From contig MKVQ01000025.1 in assembly GCA_001899635.1 (NCBI GenBank), positions 1 through 64,000 on the forward strand: a DNA stretch of 64,000 nt, given 5' to 3'. Both the position numbers and the translations under genes were made by a program. The first letter of the stretch is position 1. Each line of letters starts with the position of its first letter. Under the pieces are notes generated by a model, which did not search any database, was not told where the DNA came from, and saw only the letters and a list, made by a program, of their open reading frames with translations. The DNA comes from Myxococcales bacterium 68-20 (GTDB lineage Bacteria; Myxococcota_A; Polyangia; Polyangiales; Polyangiaceae). This document shows positions 35,375 through 44,392 of the stretch, piece by piece.

Positions 35375-36370
35375 ATGCTCCTCCCTCGACTCCATGAGGC
35401 ACGACGCTCCCTCCTCGCCGGAGGCGTGGCGCTGCTCGCTCACGTGGCGCTCTTCGTCGTCGGCGCCGGAGCGCCGCCACCGCCCCGCGTAGCCAGCAAG
35501 CTGCTGCCCGCCGATGACTACGCGATCGAGGTGTTCACGCCGAGCGAGCCCGCGCCCACGCCAAGTGAGGAGAACGCGGGCCGAAGCGAAGAGACGGGCG
35601 CGCTGACGGCAACGGAGCCGCTCGCGACGAGCGACGCGGTCGTCGAGCGCCCGAGCGAGACGAGATCGAGGTCGCGTGCGGAGACACCGGCAGCAGGAAC
35701 GAGCGCGAATGAGGCCCCCCGCTCGGACGGCAGCGCGCCTTCTCCCGACGCCCCTGCGACGCCGAGCGACTCGAGCGCACCGGTCACGCTCTTCATGCCG
35801 TCGGCGACCGCGCTCGGGTTGTCGGGCGACGGCCCAAACCCGTTCGCGGTCGCGCCCGGGCCTCGAGTAGCAGAGCCCCCGACGTCGAGCCATCGCTCCG
35901 CGGCCCCGGACGCACCGACCGCGATCGAAGCGAAGCGCGCCGTCGAGCAATCGTTGAGGGACGGCGTCCGGAAGCACGACACGGGCATCGGCCTCGGTCC
36001 GGAGGGGCCGGTGATGCGCGCGCTGCGTGATGCGGCCTACGCCGGCCTCGCGCCCGAACGTGGGAGCGCTACGTTCCGCGCGGTGATCGATGCTGGCGGC
36101 ATCGTCGTCGACGTGCGACTGCTCTCGTCGAACGGCAACGAGCACGGCTGGTCCGATGCGCGAGCGCGAGCCATGCGCGCCCTCGGCGGCACGAAGCTCG
36201 CGCTCCGCGGAGCGCGCGGCGCGGAGCTCGTGATCGCCGTCGACTCCGACGTCCGCCTCCCGAGCGGCAGCAACCCCGGCTCTCCGATCGACACGTTCGA
36301 CGTCACCGACATCTCTGCAAAGCCGGTCCGGGTCGTGCACGCTCGACTGATGTCGCTCACGACGCTCTGA
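35375..36370 (+). CDS. TonB-like membrane-anchored protein, unassigned
   Basis: This 331-residue protein has one N-terminal transmembrane helix (LLAGGVALLAHVALFVVGAG), a long Pro/Ser/Ala/Glu-rich region (about 35-170) and a compact C-terminal domain (about 215-320) with an alternating strand-helix-strand pattern (GSATFRAVIDAGGIVVDVRLLSSNG). This layout is that of TonB/energy-transducing proteins, and the C-terminal segment resembles a TonB C-domain, but similarity is faint. ExbB/ExbD or TonB-dependent receptors are not adjacent. The ATG at 35375 gives a positively charged N-terminus before the helix. Function unproven. Confidence 0.6.
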   Translation: MLLPRLHEARRSLLAGGVALLAHVALFVVGAGAPPPPRVASKLLPADDYAIEVFTPSEPAPTPSEENAGRSEETGALTATEPLATSDAVVERPSETRSRSRAETPAAGTSANEAPRSDGSAPSPDAPATPSDSSAPVTLFMPSATALGLSGDGPNPFAVAPGPRVAEPPTSSHRSAAPDAPTAIEAKRAVEQSLRDGVRKHDTGIGLGPEGPVMRALRDAAYAGLAPERGSATFRAVIDAGGIVVDVRLLSSNGNEHGWSDARARAMRALGGTKLALRGARGAELVIAVDSDVRLPSGSNPGSPIDTFDVTDISAKPVRVVHARLMSLTTL

Positions 36371-36416
36371 TCGCGAACGAGATCGTGGAGGGTCGCTGAC
36401 GCTCGCGTCAGGCCTG

Positions 36417-38072
36417 CTAGACGCGAGGGCTCGCACCGCGGTCGGGGCGCCGCTCGGACTTGGCCTTCCGTACGACGGTATCGATGTCGAGGTGATCGTC
36501 GCCCGAGCTCGCGAGGTAGTCGGCGTACGTGCCGGGCCGATCGCGGAAGCCGTCCTCGGTGACCTCGACGATGCGCGTGGCCAGCGCGGAGACGAAGGCT
36601 CGGTCGTGGGAGACGAAGAGGAGCGTTCCCTCGTAGGCCTTGAGCCCCTCGGTCAGCGCCTCGATGGACTCCATGTCGAGGTGGTTGGTCGGCTCGTCGA
36701 GGACGAGCACGTTGGCCTTCTCGGCCATGATGCGGGCAAAGACGAGGCGGGCCGCCTCGCCGCCGGAGAGCGTGGAGATGCGCTTGTTCACGTCACCGCC
36801 GGAGAAGAGGACGCGACCGAGTCGACCGCGGACCACGAACTCGGCCTCCGTCGGGCACGCCGACTTCATCAGCGCGAGGGGCGTCGCCTTGGGATCGGTC
36901 AGGAGGTCGCCGTGATCCTGCGCGAAGTACCCGTGCCGGGCCTCGTAGCCCCAGCGCGCCTCACCGGCATCGGCGCCGAGCCGTTTCACGGCGATCTTCA
37001 GGAGCGTCGACTTACCGAGGCCGTTGGCGCCGAGGATGGCGACCTTCTCTCCTCGCCGGATGACGAGCGAGACCCCCTTCAGCACGCGCTTGTCGCCGTA
37101 CGCCTTGGTGACTCCGGTGAGCTCGAGGACGTCCTTGCCGCTCTGTCGCTCGATCGGGAACTGGAACAGCGGCGCTGCGCGGCTGCTCTCCACGAGCTCC
37201 TCGACCTCGATCTTCTCGATCTGCTTCAGGCGGCTCTGCGCCTGCTTCGCCTTCGACGCCTTCGCCCCGAACCGATCGACGAAGGCGCGCTTGTCCGCGA
37301 TGATCTTCTGCGCGCGGGCGATCTCCGCCTCCTTGCGTTCGCGGGTCGCGCGCTTCTCCAAGGCGAACGCCTCGTAGCCGCCCGTGTAGAGCTCGACGGT
37401 GCCGTAGTCCACGTCGAGGATGTGCGTGGCGATCGCCTCGAGGAACCGCTGGTCGTGGGAGATGACCAGCGCACATCCCTGGTATTCGAGCAGGAACGTC
37501 TCGAGCCACCGGATGGAGAGGATGTCGAGGTGGTTGGTCGGCTCGTCGAGGAGAAGGACGTCGGGGCCGGCGACGAGCACCTGCGCCAGGAGCACGCGGA
37601 GCTTGAAGCCTCCCGAGAGGGTAGACAGCGGCTGCCTCTGGACGGCGAGCGGGATGCCGAGGCCCTCGAGGACGGCGGACGCGCGTGCCTCCAGTGTGTA
37701 GCCGTCGTGCGCGCGCAGGACGTCCTCGATGTCCGCGAGGCCGCTCGCGTCGGCGCCGTGATCCACGATGCGGGACTGCTCGCAGAGCGCCTTCCAGACG
37801 ACGGTGTCGCCCATCATCGCGAGGTCGAGGATGATCGCGCTATCGTCGAGGAAGCGATCCTGCCGGAGCACGCCGAGCCGCGCCTCGCGGGGAATCGAGA
37901 CACTCCCACTCGTCGGCGCCTCGTCCTTCGCGATGATCTTGAGGAGCGTGGACTTCCCGGAGCCGTTCGCGCCGACGAGGCCGTAGCGCGATCCCGCGTT
38001 CAGCTGGAGGGATACGTTGTCGAACAGCGTGCGTCCGCCGTAGGACTTTTCGAGACGCGAGAGGCCAATCAT
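36417..38072 (-). CDS. ybiT: ABC-F family ATPase, YbiT type
   Basis: This 551-residue soluble protein has two ABC ATPase domains joined by a charged linker and no membrane segment, the layout of ABC-F translation factors. Domain 1 has Walker A GANGSGKST, signature STLSGGFKLRVLLAQ and Walker B VLLLDEPTNHLDI. Domain 2 has GANGLGKST, STLSGGEAARLVFA and VLVLDEPTNHLDM. The order of motifs and GVTKAYGDKRVLKG match E. coli YbiT closely. ABC-F proteins act at the ribosomal E-site and relieve stalling or antibiotic inhibition; the YbiT-specific role is less clear. It is divergent from the SDR gene with 227 bp between. Confidence 0.92.
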   Translation of the reverse strand: MIGLSRLEKSYGGRTLFDNVSLQLNAGSRYGLVGANGSGKSTLLKIIAKDEAPTSGSVSIPREARLGVLRQDRFLDDSAIILDLAMMGDTVVWKALCEQSRIVDHGADASGLADIEDVLRAHDGYTLEARASAVLEGLGIPLAVQRQPLSTLSGGFKLRVLLAQVLVAGPDVLLLDEPTNHLDILSIRWLETFLLEYQGCALVISHDQRFLEAIATHILDVDYGTVELYTGGYEAFALEKRATRERKEAEIARAQKIIADKRAFVDRFGAKASKAKQAQSRLKQIEKIEVEELVESSRAAPLFQFPIERQSGKDVLELTGVTKAYGDKRVLKGVSLVIRRGEKVAILGANGLGKSTLLKIAVKRLGADAGEARWGYEARHGYFAQDHGDLLTDPKATPLALMKSACPTEAEFVVRGRLGRVLFSGGDVNKRISTLSGGEAARLVFARIMAEKANVLVLDEPTNHLDMESIEALTEGLKAYEGTLLFVSHDRAFVSALATRIVEVTEDGFRDRPGTYADYLASSGDDHLDIDTVVRKAKSERRPDRGASPRV

Positions 38073-38299
38073 TGGCGCCCTCTTAGCGCAGGTCCATCGC
38101 CCGCGCCCCCCGCGATGTCAGCCGATGAGGTAGTTGGCGAGCAGGATGAGCTCAGCCTTCCGCTTCATATTCGGGCTCGAACGACGCCTCGTGATACTGA
38201 CCCAGCACCTCCCTGAGGATGCGCTGCCCACCGATGGTGACATCGCCCAGCTCATCGGAGAAAGGCGTCTCGAGCGCCAAAGCTAAGGAAACTGGCGAA

Positions 38300-39880
38300 A
38301 TGCCCGATTTTACGCCCGAACAGCTGCAGCAATCGCTCGAGCTCCTGGAGTCGATCCTCGAGGATCGTACGCGCCTCACGGTCATGCCCGAGGAACTGCG
38401 CGTCGCGTTCCTGGTCGCTGCCGGCCGCGTCTCGCGCCCCAGCCGTGACGAGAAGCGAGACATCGCGAAAGGGGCACGGCGCATCGCACGGAAGAAGGCG
38501 CAGAGCCACGATCGCGACGTGCGAGCCGCCACCGAGATCCGCGCCGCCCGGCGCGCCGAGGTCTTCACCGCACCGCCGCAGCTCGTGCCGGCCGAAGCGT
38601 CTCCGGGCCCTTCCGGCGCTTCCGGGGAGGAAGCCGCGCGCGAGCTCGTGAAGGGGCGCGGCTGCTACGTCTGCAAGACGTGGTTCACCAAGGTGCACTT
38701 TTTCTACGACGCCATGTGCACGCAGTGCGGCGATCTCAACTACCGGAAGCGGTTCCAGACGGCCTCGCTCGAGGGTCGCGTAGCCGTCATCACGGGCGCG
38801 CGGGTCAAGATCGGCTTCCAGGCTGCGCTGATGATGCTCCGGGCGGGCGCACACGTGATCGTGACCACACGGTTCCCGCGGGATGCCGCGTCGCGGTTCT
38901 CCCGTGAATCGGACTTCGGACAATGGCAGAGCCGGCTCGAGGTCTACGGGCTCGATCTGCGTCATTCGCCGAGCGTCGAGATGTTCGCGCGGTACATGAC
39001 GCAGACGAAGAACCGTCTCGACATCCTCATCAACAACGCGGCGCAGACCGTGCGACGCCCCGCGGGGTTCTACGCCCACATGCTCGAGCTCGAGCAGCGT
39101 CCGTTCGAAGACCTGGCGCCCGAGCTTCAATCGGTGCTGCGCGGCCACGAGTCGTGCAAGACCGCTATGACGATGGGCGCCCATGTCGACGCAGCGAGCG
39201 ACGGTCGTGCGCTCGTCGGCGGCGGCCGCGCCGGCGGCTTCGTGGCGTGGCGCGGTGATGGTCCGGGAGTCGGAATCCGTTCCTCCGCGTTGCTCTCGCA
39301 GGTGCCGTGCGCCTACGACGACGCGACGAACGACGCCGAGATTTTTCCGGTCGGAAAGGTCGATGCGGATCTGCAGCAGGTCGATCTCCGCTCCAACAAC
39401 AGTTGGCGCCTAAAGCTCGCGGACGTGCCTTCACCGGAGATGCTCGAGGTGCAGCTCGTGAACGCCGTGGCGCCCTTCATCCTCTGCAGCAAGCTGAAGC
39501 CGCTGATGCAGCGCGATCGAACCGGTGAGAAGCACATCGTCAACGTGTCCGCAGTGGAGGGTCAGTTCTCGCGGCGGAAGAAGACCGACAAACATCCGCA
39601 CACCAACATGGCGAAGGCCGCGCTCAACATGATGACGCTGACGAGCGCGCCCGACTACGCAGCCGAGGGCATCTTCATGAACGCGGTCGATACCGGCTGG
39701 GTCACCGACGAAGATCCTGCCGCGCTGTCCGCGCGCAAGCAGGAGCTGCACGACTTCCAGCCACCGCTCGACATCGTCGACGGAGCAGCGCGCATCTGCG
39801 ATCCGTTCTTCTCGGGTCTCCTCACCGGCGAGCACGTGTGGGGAAAGTTCCTGAAGGACTACGCTCCGTGCGCGTGGTGA
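38300..39880 (+). CDS. Zinc-ribbon short-chain dehydrogenase-like oxidoreductase
   Basis: This 526-residue protein has an N-terminal helical/basic region (1-115), a four-Cys knuckle pair (Cys122, Cys125, Cys140, Cys143) and an SDR Rossmann domain. Cofactor motifs are VAVITGARVKIGFQ and ILINNAAQTVRRP; the active-site Ser is in NVSAVEGQF. The YxxxK motif is altered: HPHTNMAKAALNM has Thr where Tyr is expected, although Lys is kept. A large insertion (about 300-385) interrupts the fold. Whether it is a divergent oxidoreductase or a binding protein is open. The ATG at 38300 follows AAGGAA at 10 nt; upstream in-frame residues from 38219 are poor. Its 3' end overlaps the S41 reading frame on the other strand. 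Confidence 0.75.
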   Translation: MPDFTPEQLQQSLELLESILEDRTRLTVMPEELRVAFLVAAGRVSRPSRDEKRDIAKGARRIARKKAQSHDRDVRAATEIRAARRAEVFTAPPQLVPAEASPGPSGASGEEAARELVKGRGCYVCKTWFTKVHFFYDAMCTQCGDLNYRKRFQTASLEGRVAVITGARVKIGFQAALMMLRAGAHVIVTTRFPRDAASRFSRESDFGQWQSRLEVYGLDLRHSPSVEMFARYMTQTKNRLDILINNAAQTVRRPAGFYAHMLELEQRPFEDLAPELQSVLRGHESCKTAMTMGAHVDAASDGRALVGGGRAGGFVAWRGDGPGVGIRSSALLSQVPCAYDDATNDAEIFPVGKVDADLQQVDLRSNNSWRLKLADVPSPEMLEVQLVNAVAPFILCSKLKPLMQRDRTGEKHIVNVSAVEGQFSRRKKTDKHPHTNMAKAALNMMTLTSAPDYAAEGIFMNAVDTGWVTDEDPAALSARKQELHDFQPPLDIVDGAARICDPFFSGLLTGEHVWGKFLKDYAPCAW

Positions 39881-41003
39881 ATGCCGTTTCCGAGGAGCTG
39901 TCCAGCGAAGTGAGGCCGGGTCGAGTGTTCGGCATCGACGTCGGACGTGACGGAAGAGGACACCGGTCTCCTCCACTGCCCGTAGGCCCCGAGCGCTGTC
40001 GGCAATCACCGCATGGTTCGACTGGGTCGACGAGTACATCTAGTCGCTCGCGTCCCAGAAGCGACTTGGCCGCGTCAGCGTTTCGGCGCTCCGTCGCCAT
40101 CAGCCAGTACACGTAGGCTGGAGCGCGGATCGGATCGTCGTCCGCGCTCGGCTGGGTCACGTCGACGAGTACGTCAGGACGAAGCCGCCACCGAGGTGTG
40201 CCGTCGACGTGAAAGACCGGCTCCGCAGAGACTTGCAGCGGTATCTGCGTCCAGCCGAGCACGACGTCGATGACCCCGGCGCCGAGCCCCATCATCGGTG
40301 TACCGACGATCGTCGCGCGGCCGATGCCGTGCATGCCCATCGGGAAGCCTTCGGCCATGCTCGCGCTCCAGTGATTGACCAGGACGACGACGGGCGGCGT
40401 GTACGTCCATGGACCACGCGGCTCGACGAACTCCGGCCAGCGCGGTGCCATCTGACGGCCGGCGCGCCGGGACATCCAGGCGTACTGCTTTCGCGTTTGG
40501 ATGAAGCGTCCCATGATGGGGCGCGCCAGGGCGGTGTTGCCGCCACCGTTGTTGCGAACGTCGATGACGAGGCCACGGGTCGTGCGCAGCGCGTCGAGGG
40601 CTCTGTCGAAGCGCTCGACGAGATCAGGCTGCGCGAAGCTGCGTATGGCGATGTACCCGCGATTGTCGTCGAGCAGCCGGAAGGTGAGCGGCTCGTCGTC
40701 GTTCGTCGCCGTGGCGGCGGGAATCGAGATTGAACGCGTCGCCCCGTCGGCGGCTCGGACCGAGAGCGCACGCGCGGCGCCGTGCCGACCTGAGAGCACG
40801 GCGAGCAAGGCCCATCCGGCAGCCTCTCTATCCTCCTCCGACAGCGCGCTCGGACGCCGTGTGCGTGTGGCCTCCGCGATCGGAACACCGTCGATCGCGA
40901 GGACCTCCCAGCCGGCGCGCAGTCCCGCGTCCCAGGCTGCCGATGGCCGACGCACCTCGACGACGATCGCTCGACCCTCGCGCCACTCCGGCCAAATTTT
41001 CAA
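39822..41003 (-). pseudogene. S41/C-terminal-processing-like protease, damaged at both ends
   Basis: The frame encodes a PDZ domain (AIVVEVRRPSAAWDAGLRAG, EVLAIDGVPI) and an S41 peptidase core: YIAIRSFAQPDLVERFDRA, VIDVRNNGGGNTALARPIMG, and the catalytic Ser in LVNHWSASMAEGF. It begins with a TTG directly at the PDZ, with no signal peptide or N-terminal helical domain that such proteases normally carry, and upstream in-frame sequence does not supply one. At the other end, after about residue 315, it runs into low-quality Pro/Thr/Arg-rich sequence overlapping the SDR gene tail-to-tail by 59 nt, as if the native stop were lost. I call it a truncated gene, possibly still expressed. Confidence 0.6.
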
Positions 41004-41104
41004 CGCCCGCGTCGGGCGCGGTCACGGATTCCGATTCCGATTCCACGATCGATTGTTGCCTGCAGTGTATCTGCCCCCATTCGTCCGGGGCTTCCTTGCC
41101 CTCG

Positions 41105-42163
41105 TCATTGGCACTCCAGGGCGCGAAGCGCGTCGATCTCGGCGGTGAGCGTCTCGTCGCGCACGAGCTCCTCGAGCGCCTCGGCGTCGAGCCCAAGCTC
41201 ACTCATGGTCTTCGTGGCATTCAAATAGAACCACGCCCGATCCCAAATCGTCAGCGTTACTTGGCGCCAGCATGCGTTCGAGTGGATGAACGCGTAGGTG
41301 TCGGGGTAGCTCTCCTTTGCCAGTTTGAGATAGCGCTCGATGTACCAGAGGAACGTGAGAATGCCGTCGCGCTCCGTGATGCGCGAACCGCGCTTATGGG
41401 CATCTTCGAAGGCGAGGGCGGTCGCCAGCGAGTTGACGTACTGCGAAGCTTCTTCGAGGAGCAGGTTGTATCCTTGATCGCCGCTCTCGAACTTCGCGTC
41501 GTCGGGATCGCCGTTAAGATAGATGTCCGCGTAGAAGTCGCAGCCCTTGGCCGTCTCATCGGCGCCGCACGTCCGACGTTTGGTAGCGTATGCGTCTTTG
41601 CGAATCCGGCTGCGCGCGAACGTCATTCCCTTTCGGTCCGTCGTGTCTCCCTGTTCGCAGCTGAACGAGAGATCTTCGCGAATCACGTAAACGCTCGTCG
41701 GATCTTTCGCCTTACCCAAATCGAGGTAGTGGCCGCATTCGTGAACGATCTGGCTTGCCTGGAGGAGCACCTTCGGAGCGCTCGACACCTCGGTGAAGTA
41801 TTGCTCGAAACAGTTTTTTTGCGTCGGTGCGTAGGGACTCGTGAGTCCTTCGGAGACAATGAACTTGCCGAGCGGGAAGCGGAGATCGAGGGCGTCGAGG
41901 AGGTACTGCTGTGAACTTGCGGCCGAGAACGAAAGGCCATCGAGGCTCGCGTTCGTCGGCAACGTCTCGGCGTAGGCGTTGCCTGCACAGCCGGGCCTTT
42001 CGGGGTGTAGAGGCGCGCCGCCCCCATTGGTGCCGTCACGGCCGCTGCTGCTGCCGTCGTCCGGACTGCTGGTACATCCTGCGAGTCCGAGTACAAGCGT
42101 CAGGAGGCTCGTGAGGGTGACCAACGTGAGGAGCCGATGGCCCGATGCGTTTCTGCACATCAT
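41105..42163 (-). CDS. Lipoprotein with HExxH metalloprotease-like motif
   Basis: This 352-residue protein has a signal peptide with lipobox (LGLAGCTSS), an Asp/Gly/Ser-rich linker (about 30-50) and a globular domain with QIVHECGHYLDLGK (about 137-150). HECGH is an HExxH zincin motif with Glu as candidate base. A second Glu ligand may lie in the downstream helix FYADIYLNGDPDDAKFE or LLEEASQYVNSLATAL; I cannot decide which. Conserved-looking cysteines (CFEQYF, CEQGD, CGADETAKGC) may form disulfides. A double ATG starts the frame at 42163. No partner gene is obvious; it lies next to a repeat array and transposase remnant, so recent arrival is possible. Confidence 0.7.
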   Translation of the reverse strand: MMCRNASGHRLLTLVTLTSLLTLVLGLAGCTSSPDDGSSSGRDGTNGGGAPLHPERPGCAGNAYAETLPTNASLDGLSFSAASSQQYLLDALDLRFPLGKFIVSEGLTSPYAPTQKNCFEQYFTEVSSAPKVLLQASQIVHECGHYLDLGKAKDPTSVYVIREDLSFSCEQGDTTDRKGMTFARSRIRKDAYATKRRTCGADETAKGCDFYADIYLNGDPDDAKFESGDQGYNLLLEEASQYVNSLATALAFEDAHKRGSRITERDGILTFLWYIERYLKLAKESYPDTYAFIHSNACWRQVTLTIWDRAWFYLNATKTMSELGLDAEALEELVRDETLTAEIDALRALECQ

Positions 42164-42327
42164 TGCGCCATCGTTCTTCGCATCTTCATCCAGGAATTCA
42201 AGCACCGTGTGCTTCCCTCCTCCTGAAGGTCCCGCCCACACCCGCTCATGATCGCCCTCGAAGTGTTCGCCGGCGGCGCATTCCTGAGCATGAGCTTGAG
42301 TGCTCGGAGATGCACGGATCGGATGCG

Positions 42328-42524
42328 CGGCAGCATCGTGGACCGGACCCATCCTGGACCGCGTGGCAGCATCGTGGACCGGAGTTGATGGTCGACGAAT
42401 GTTGTCGCGCGCGGGGCGTGGTGGGCGGAAGCGACGCGCGGCAGCTCGGGCCCGGACCCATCCTGAGTGATGGTCGACGGATGTTGTCGCGCGCGGGGCG
42501 TGGTGGGCGGAAGCGATGCGCGGC
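42328..42524. repeat. Tandem repeat array beside a transposase remnant
   Basis: A 57-bp unit starting TGATGGTCGACG and ending AAGCGACGCGCGGC occurs at 42386-42442 and 42468-42524, with two mismatches (55 of 57 identical, my alignment by eye). A shorter GCAGCATCGTGGACCGGA block occurs near 42330 and 42366, and a CCGGACCCATCCTG block near 42343 and 42452. The array lies 3' of the transposase fragment on its coding strand. Confidence 0.8.
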
Positions 42525-42654
42525 GCTCGCATCGCCGCGACGCAGCGTGCCGACGAGCACCTGGGTCGGACTGCTGATCCGTCGACGAGCGCCCAATCCC
42601 GACCTCTGATGGGAAGAGGTCGGCGCGCGTGCGCACTCTGGCCGTATCGGTGGT

Positions 42655-42974
42655 AGGGCGCTGCGTGCTTGCCCGGATTGCGGATCGCGTGCCGGTGGCG
42701 AGCGGGTCTCCTCCGAGAGCTCCTCGAAGCCGTCGGGCCGCTCGATGCGGAGCGTGACTTCGTTGGGCATCTTGCCATTGGACCGAAAGAAGCCCCTCGG
42801 CCGCTTCACCGTTTTCGTCGCCCCCGACAGGTGTATCCCGAGCGAGCACGCTCCGGGCCAATCGCTGCCCCGGTCGACGAGGTAGTCGGCGACCGGGTTC
42901 GCCAGCAGGTAGACGAGCTTGGCGAAGCGATCGGCAGGCTCGACCAAGTAGACCGCGTTACAGCTAGACGACAC
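42655..42974 (-). pseudogene. Truncated Y1-type transposase (C-terminal part only)
   Basis: The frame reads AVYLVEPADRFAKLVYLLAN, PVADYLVDRGSDWPGACSLG, then RPRGFFRSNGKMPNEVTLR, a run typical of the region downstream of the catalytic core in the larger Y1/RAYT transposases of this phylum. The HUH motif and the N-terminal half are missing: the match begins immediately next to the sensor kinase gene at 43032. After about codon 105 the frame enters repeat sequence with no family character. It is therefore a remnant, and differs in type from the shorter gene at 1172. Confidence 0.65.
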
Positions 42975-43031
42975 GCGATCTCGCCGTCGATCGGCGCCTC
43001 GGAGGAGGCATCAGCCCGCGCTTGAAAGGCG

Positions 43032-44195
43032 ATGCCTAGCACCTACGGTGAGGCGTTGATGGTGCGCGTCGCTGAGCCCCCCGAGAGTACGCTCGGCGTC
43101 GAGTCGGTTGGATTGAAGCGGGACCAAACCGAACGTGAATCACTGCTGCGCTCGCTGGAAGAGTCCGACGAGCGCTACCGGTTTGCCGCTCTTGCGACGA
43201 ACGATACCATCTGGGACCTGAACCTCGAGACGGGGCGCCTGAACTTCCACGGGAAGATCGGGGCTCTTCAGGGTGAGCGCATCGAGCTGACGGACTGGGA
43301 GGATCTCATCCACCCGGAGGATCGCGAACGGGTCGTTGCCGGGATGAACCATGCCATCGCGAGCGGACAGAACCATTGGCAGGACGAGTACCGCTTCCGA
43401 AGCAGCGACGGCGAATGGCTGAACATCATCGACCGCGCCTACCTGGCCTACAACGCCGAGGGCCGTCCGTTGCGCATGGTGGGTGCAATGCACGACGCCA
43501 CCGCGCGACGGAGACAGGAGGAGTTCGAGCGACAACTCATGGGCATTGTGAGTCACGACCTGCGGGGCCCGCTCAACACGATCACCCTCGCGGCAGCGAC
43601 GATGGCTCGGTCGGGGGACGTCGGCGACCGAGCCGTGATGAACCTGGTCCGCATTCAGGTAGCCTCCGAACGCGCGACACGCTTGATCCATGACCTCCTC
43701 GATTTCACCCGAGCACGGTTCGGTGAGGGCATCCCAATCGAGCGCCGTCGAGTAGACCTCGGTGCCATCTTCCAGGGGCTACTGGAAGAGTCGCGAATCG
43801 CTCACCCCGATCGGTCCATCAGTCTCCACACGTTCGGCGACACGGCGGGCGAGTTCGATAGAGACCGCCTCGCTCAAGTGCTGACCAACTTGATAGATAA
43901 CGGCGTAAAATACAGCCCCTCGAGCAGCACAGTCGATATCGTGCTTCAAGGAGAGCCTGATGGGGTCTTGCTGAGCGTGCACAACGATGGGCCAGCTATC
44001 CCCGCCGACCTGATGCAGCGCATCTTCGAGCCGCTCCAGCGCGGTACCGGGACCGTCAATGTTGTAGGACGCAGCGTCGGGCTTGGACTCTACATCGTGA
44101 AGCACGTCGTGACTCGCCACGGCGGGCGGGTCGCCGTCCACTCGTCGGACGGCGACGGCACGACTGTGGAGGTTTGGCTCCCCCGCTCGGTGTAG
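43032..44195 (+). CDS. PAS-containing sensor histidine kinase
   Basis: This 387-residue soluble kinase has a short coiled leader (about 20-50), a PAS domain with its PAC segment (about 48-160; IWDLNLETGRLNFHGKIG, WEDLIHPEDRERV, EYRFRSSDGEWLNIIDRA), a HisKA domain with the phosphoacceptor in GIVSHDLRGPLNTIT (about 178), and an HATPase domain with NLIDNGVKYSP and GLGLYIVKHVV. The PAS may bind a small cofactor but no heme or flavin residue is identifiable. A start at 43059 (MVRVAEPP) is an alternative to 43032. No response regulator is adjacent. Its start abuts the transposase remnant, so its promoter may have been remodelled. Confidence 0.88.
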   Translation: MPSTYGEALMVRVAEPPESTLGVESVGLKRDQTERESLLRSLEESDERYRFAALATNDTIWDLNLETGRLNFHGKIGALQGERIELTDWEDLIHPEDRERVVAGMNHAIASGQNHWQDEYRFRSSDGEWLNIIDRAYLAYNAEGRPLRMVGAMHDATARRRQEEFERQLMGIVSHDLRGPLNTITLAAATMARSGDVGDRAVMNLVRIQVASERATRLIHDLLDFTRARFGEGIPIERRRVDLGAIFQGLLEESRIAHPDRSISLHTFGDTAGEFDRDRLAQVLTNLIDNGVKYSPSSSTVDIVLQGEPDGVLLSVHNDGPAIPADLMQRIFEPLQRGTGTVNVVGRSVGLGLYIVKHVVTRHGGRVAVHSSDGDGTTVEVWLPRSV

Positions 44196-44307
44196 CCGCC
44201 GCCGCACGGCTGACCAACCACGAGCACGGCCGAGGCGAGAAGGAAACGCAAAGCACTCCAGACGAGCAAGAGCCGTCAAGCCCCACCGCTCCGGAGTGGA
44301 CGTCGCT

Positions 44308-44385
44308 CACACGGGCTCGCTCACGAGCTCCGGATGGGTCTTGCTCATACGGGCTCGCTCACGAACTCCGGTGGGGGTCTGGCTC
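44308..44385. repeat. Two-copy direct repeat with CTCCGG-TGGGTCT motif
   Basis: GGGCTCGCTCACGA(G/A)CTCCGG followed by (A)TGGG...TCT(T/G)GCTC occurs twice in tandem with a period of about 36 bp (44308 and 44344). A related sequence, CTCGCGAACTCCGGATGGG then TCTCGCTGAT, occurs near 55974. Both places lie next to duplicated gene 3' ends. Confidence 0.55.
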
Positions 44386-44392
44386 GCTCCGC

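Noticed and set aside
36417-38072. ABC transporter ATPase
   Set aside because: It has two ATPase domains and the charged linker of ABC-F proteins, no membrane domain, and no permease gene beside it.
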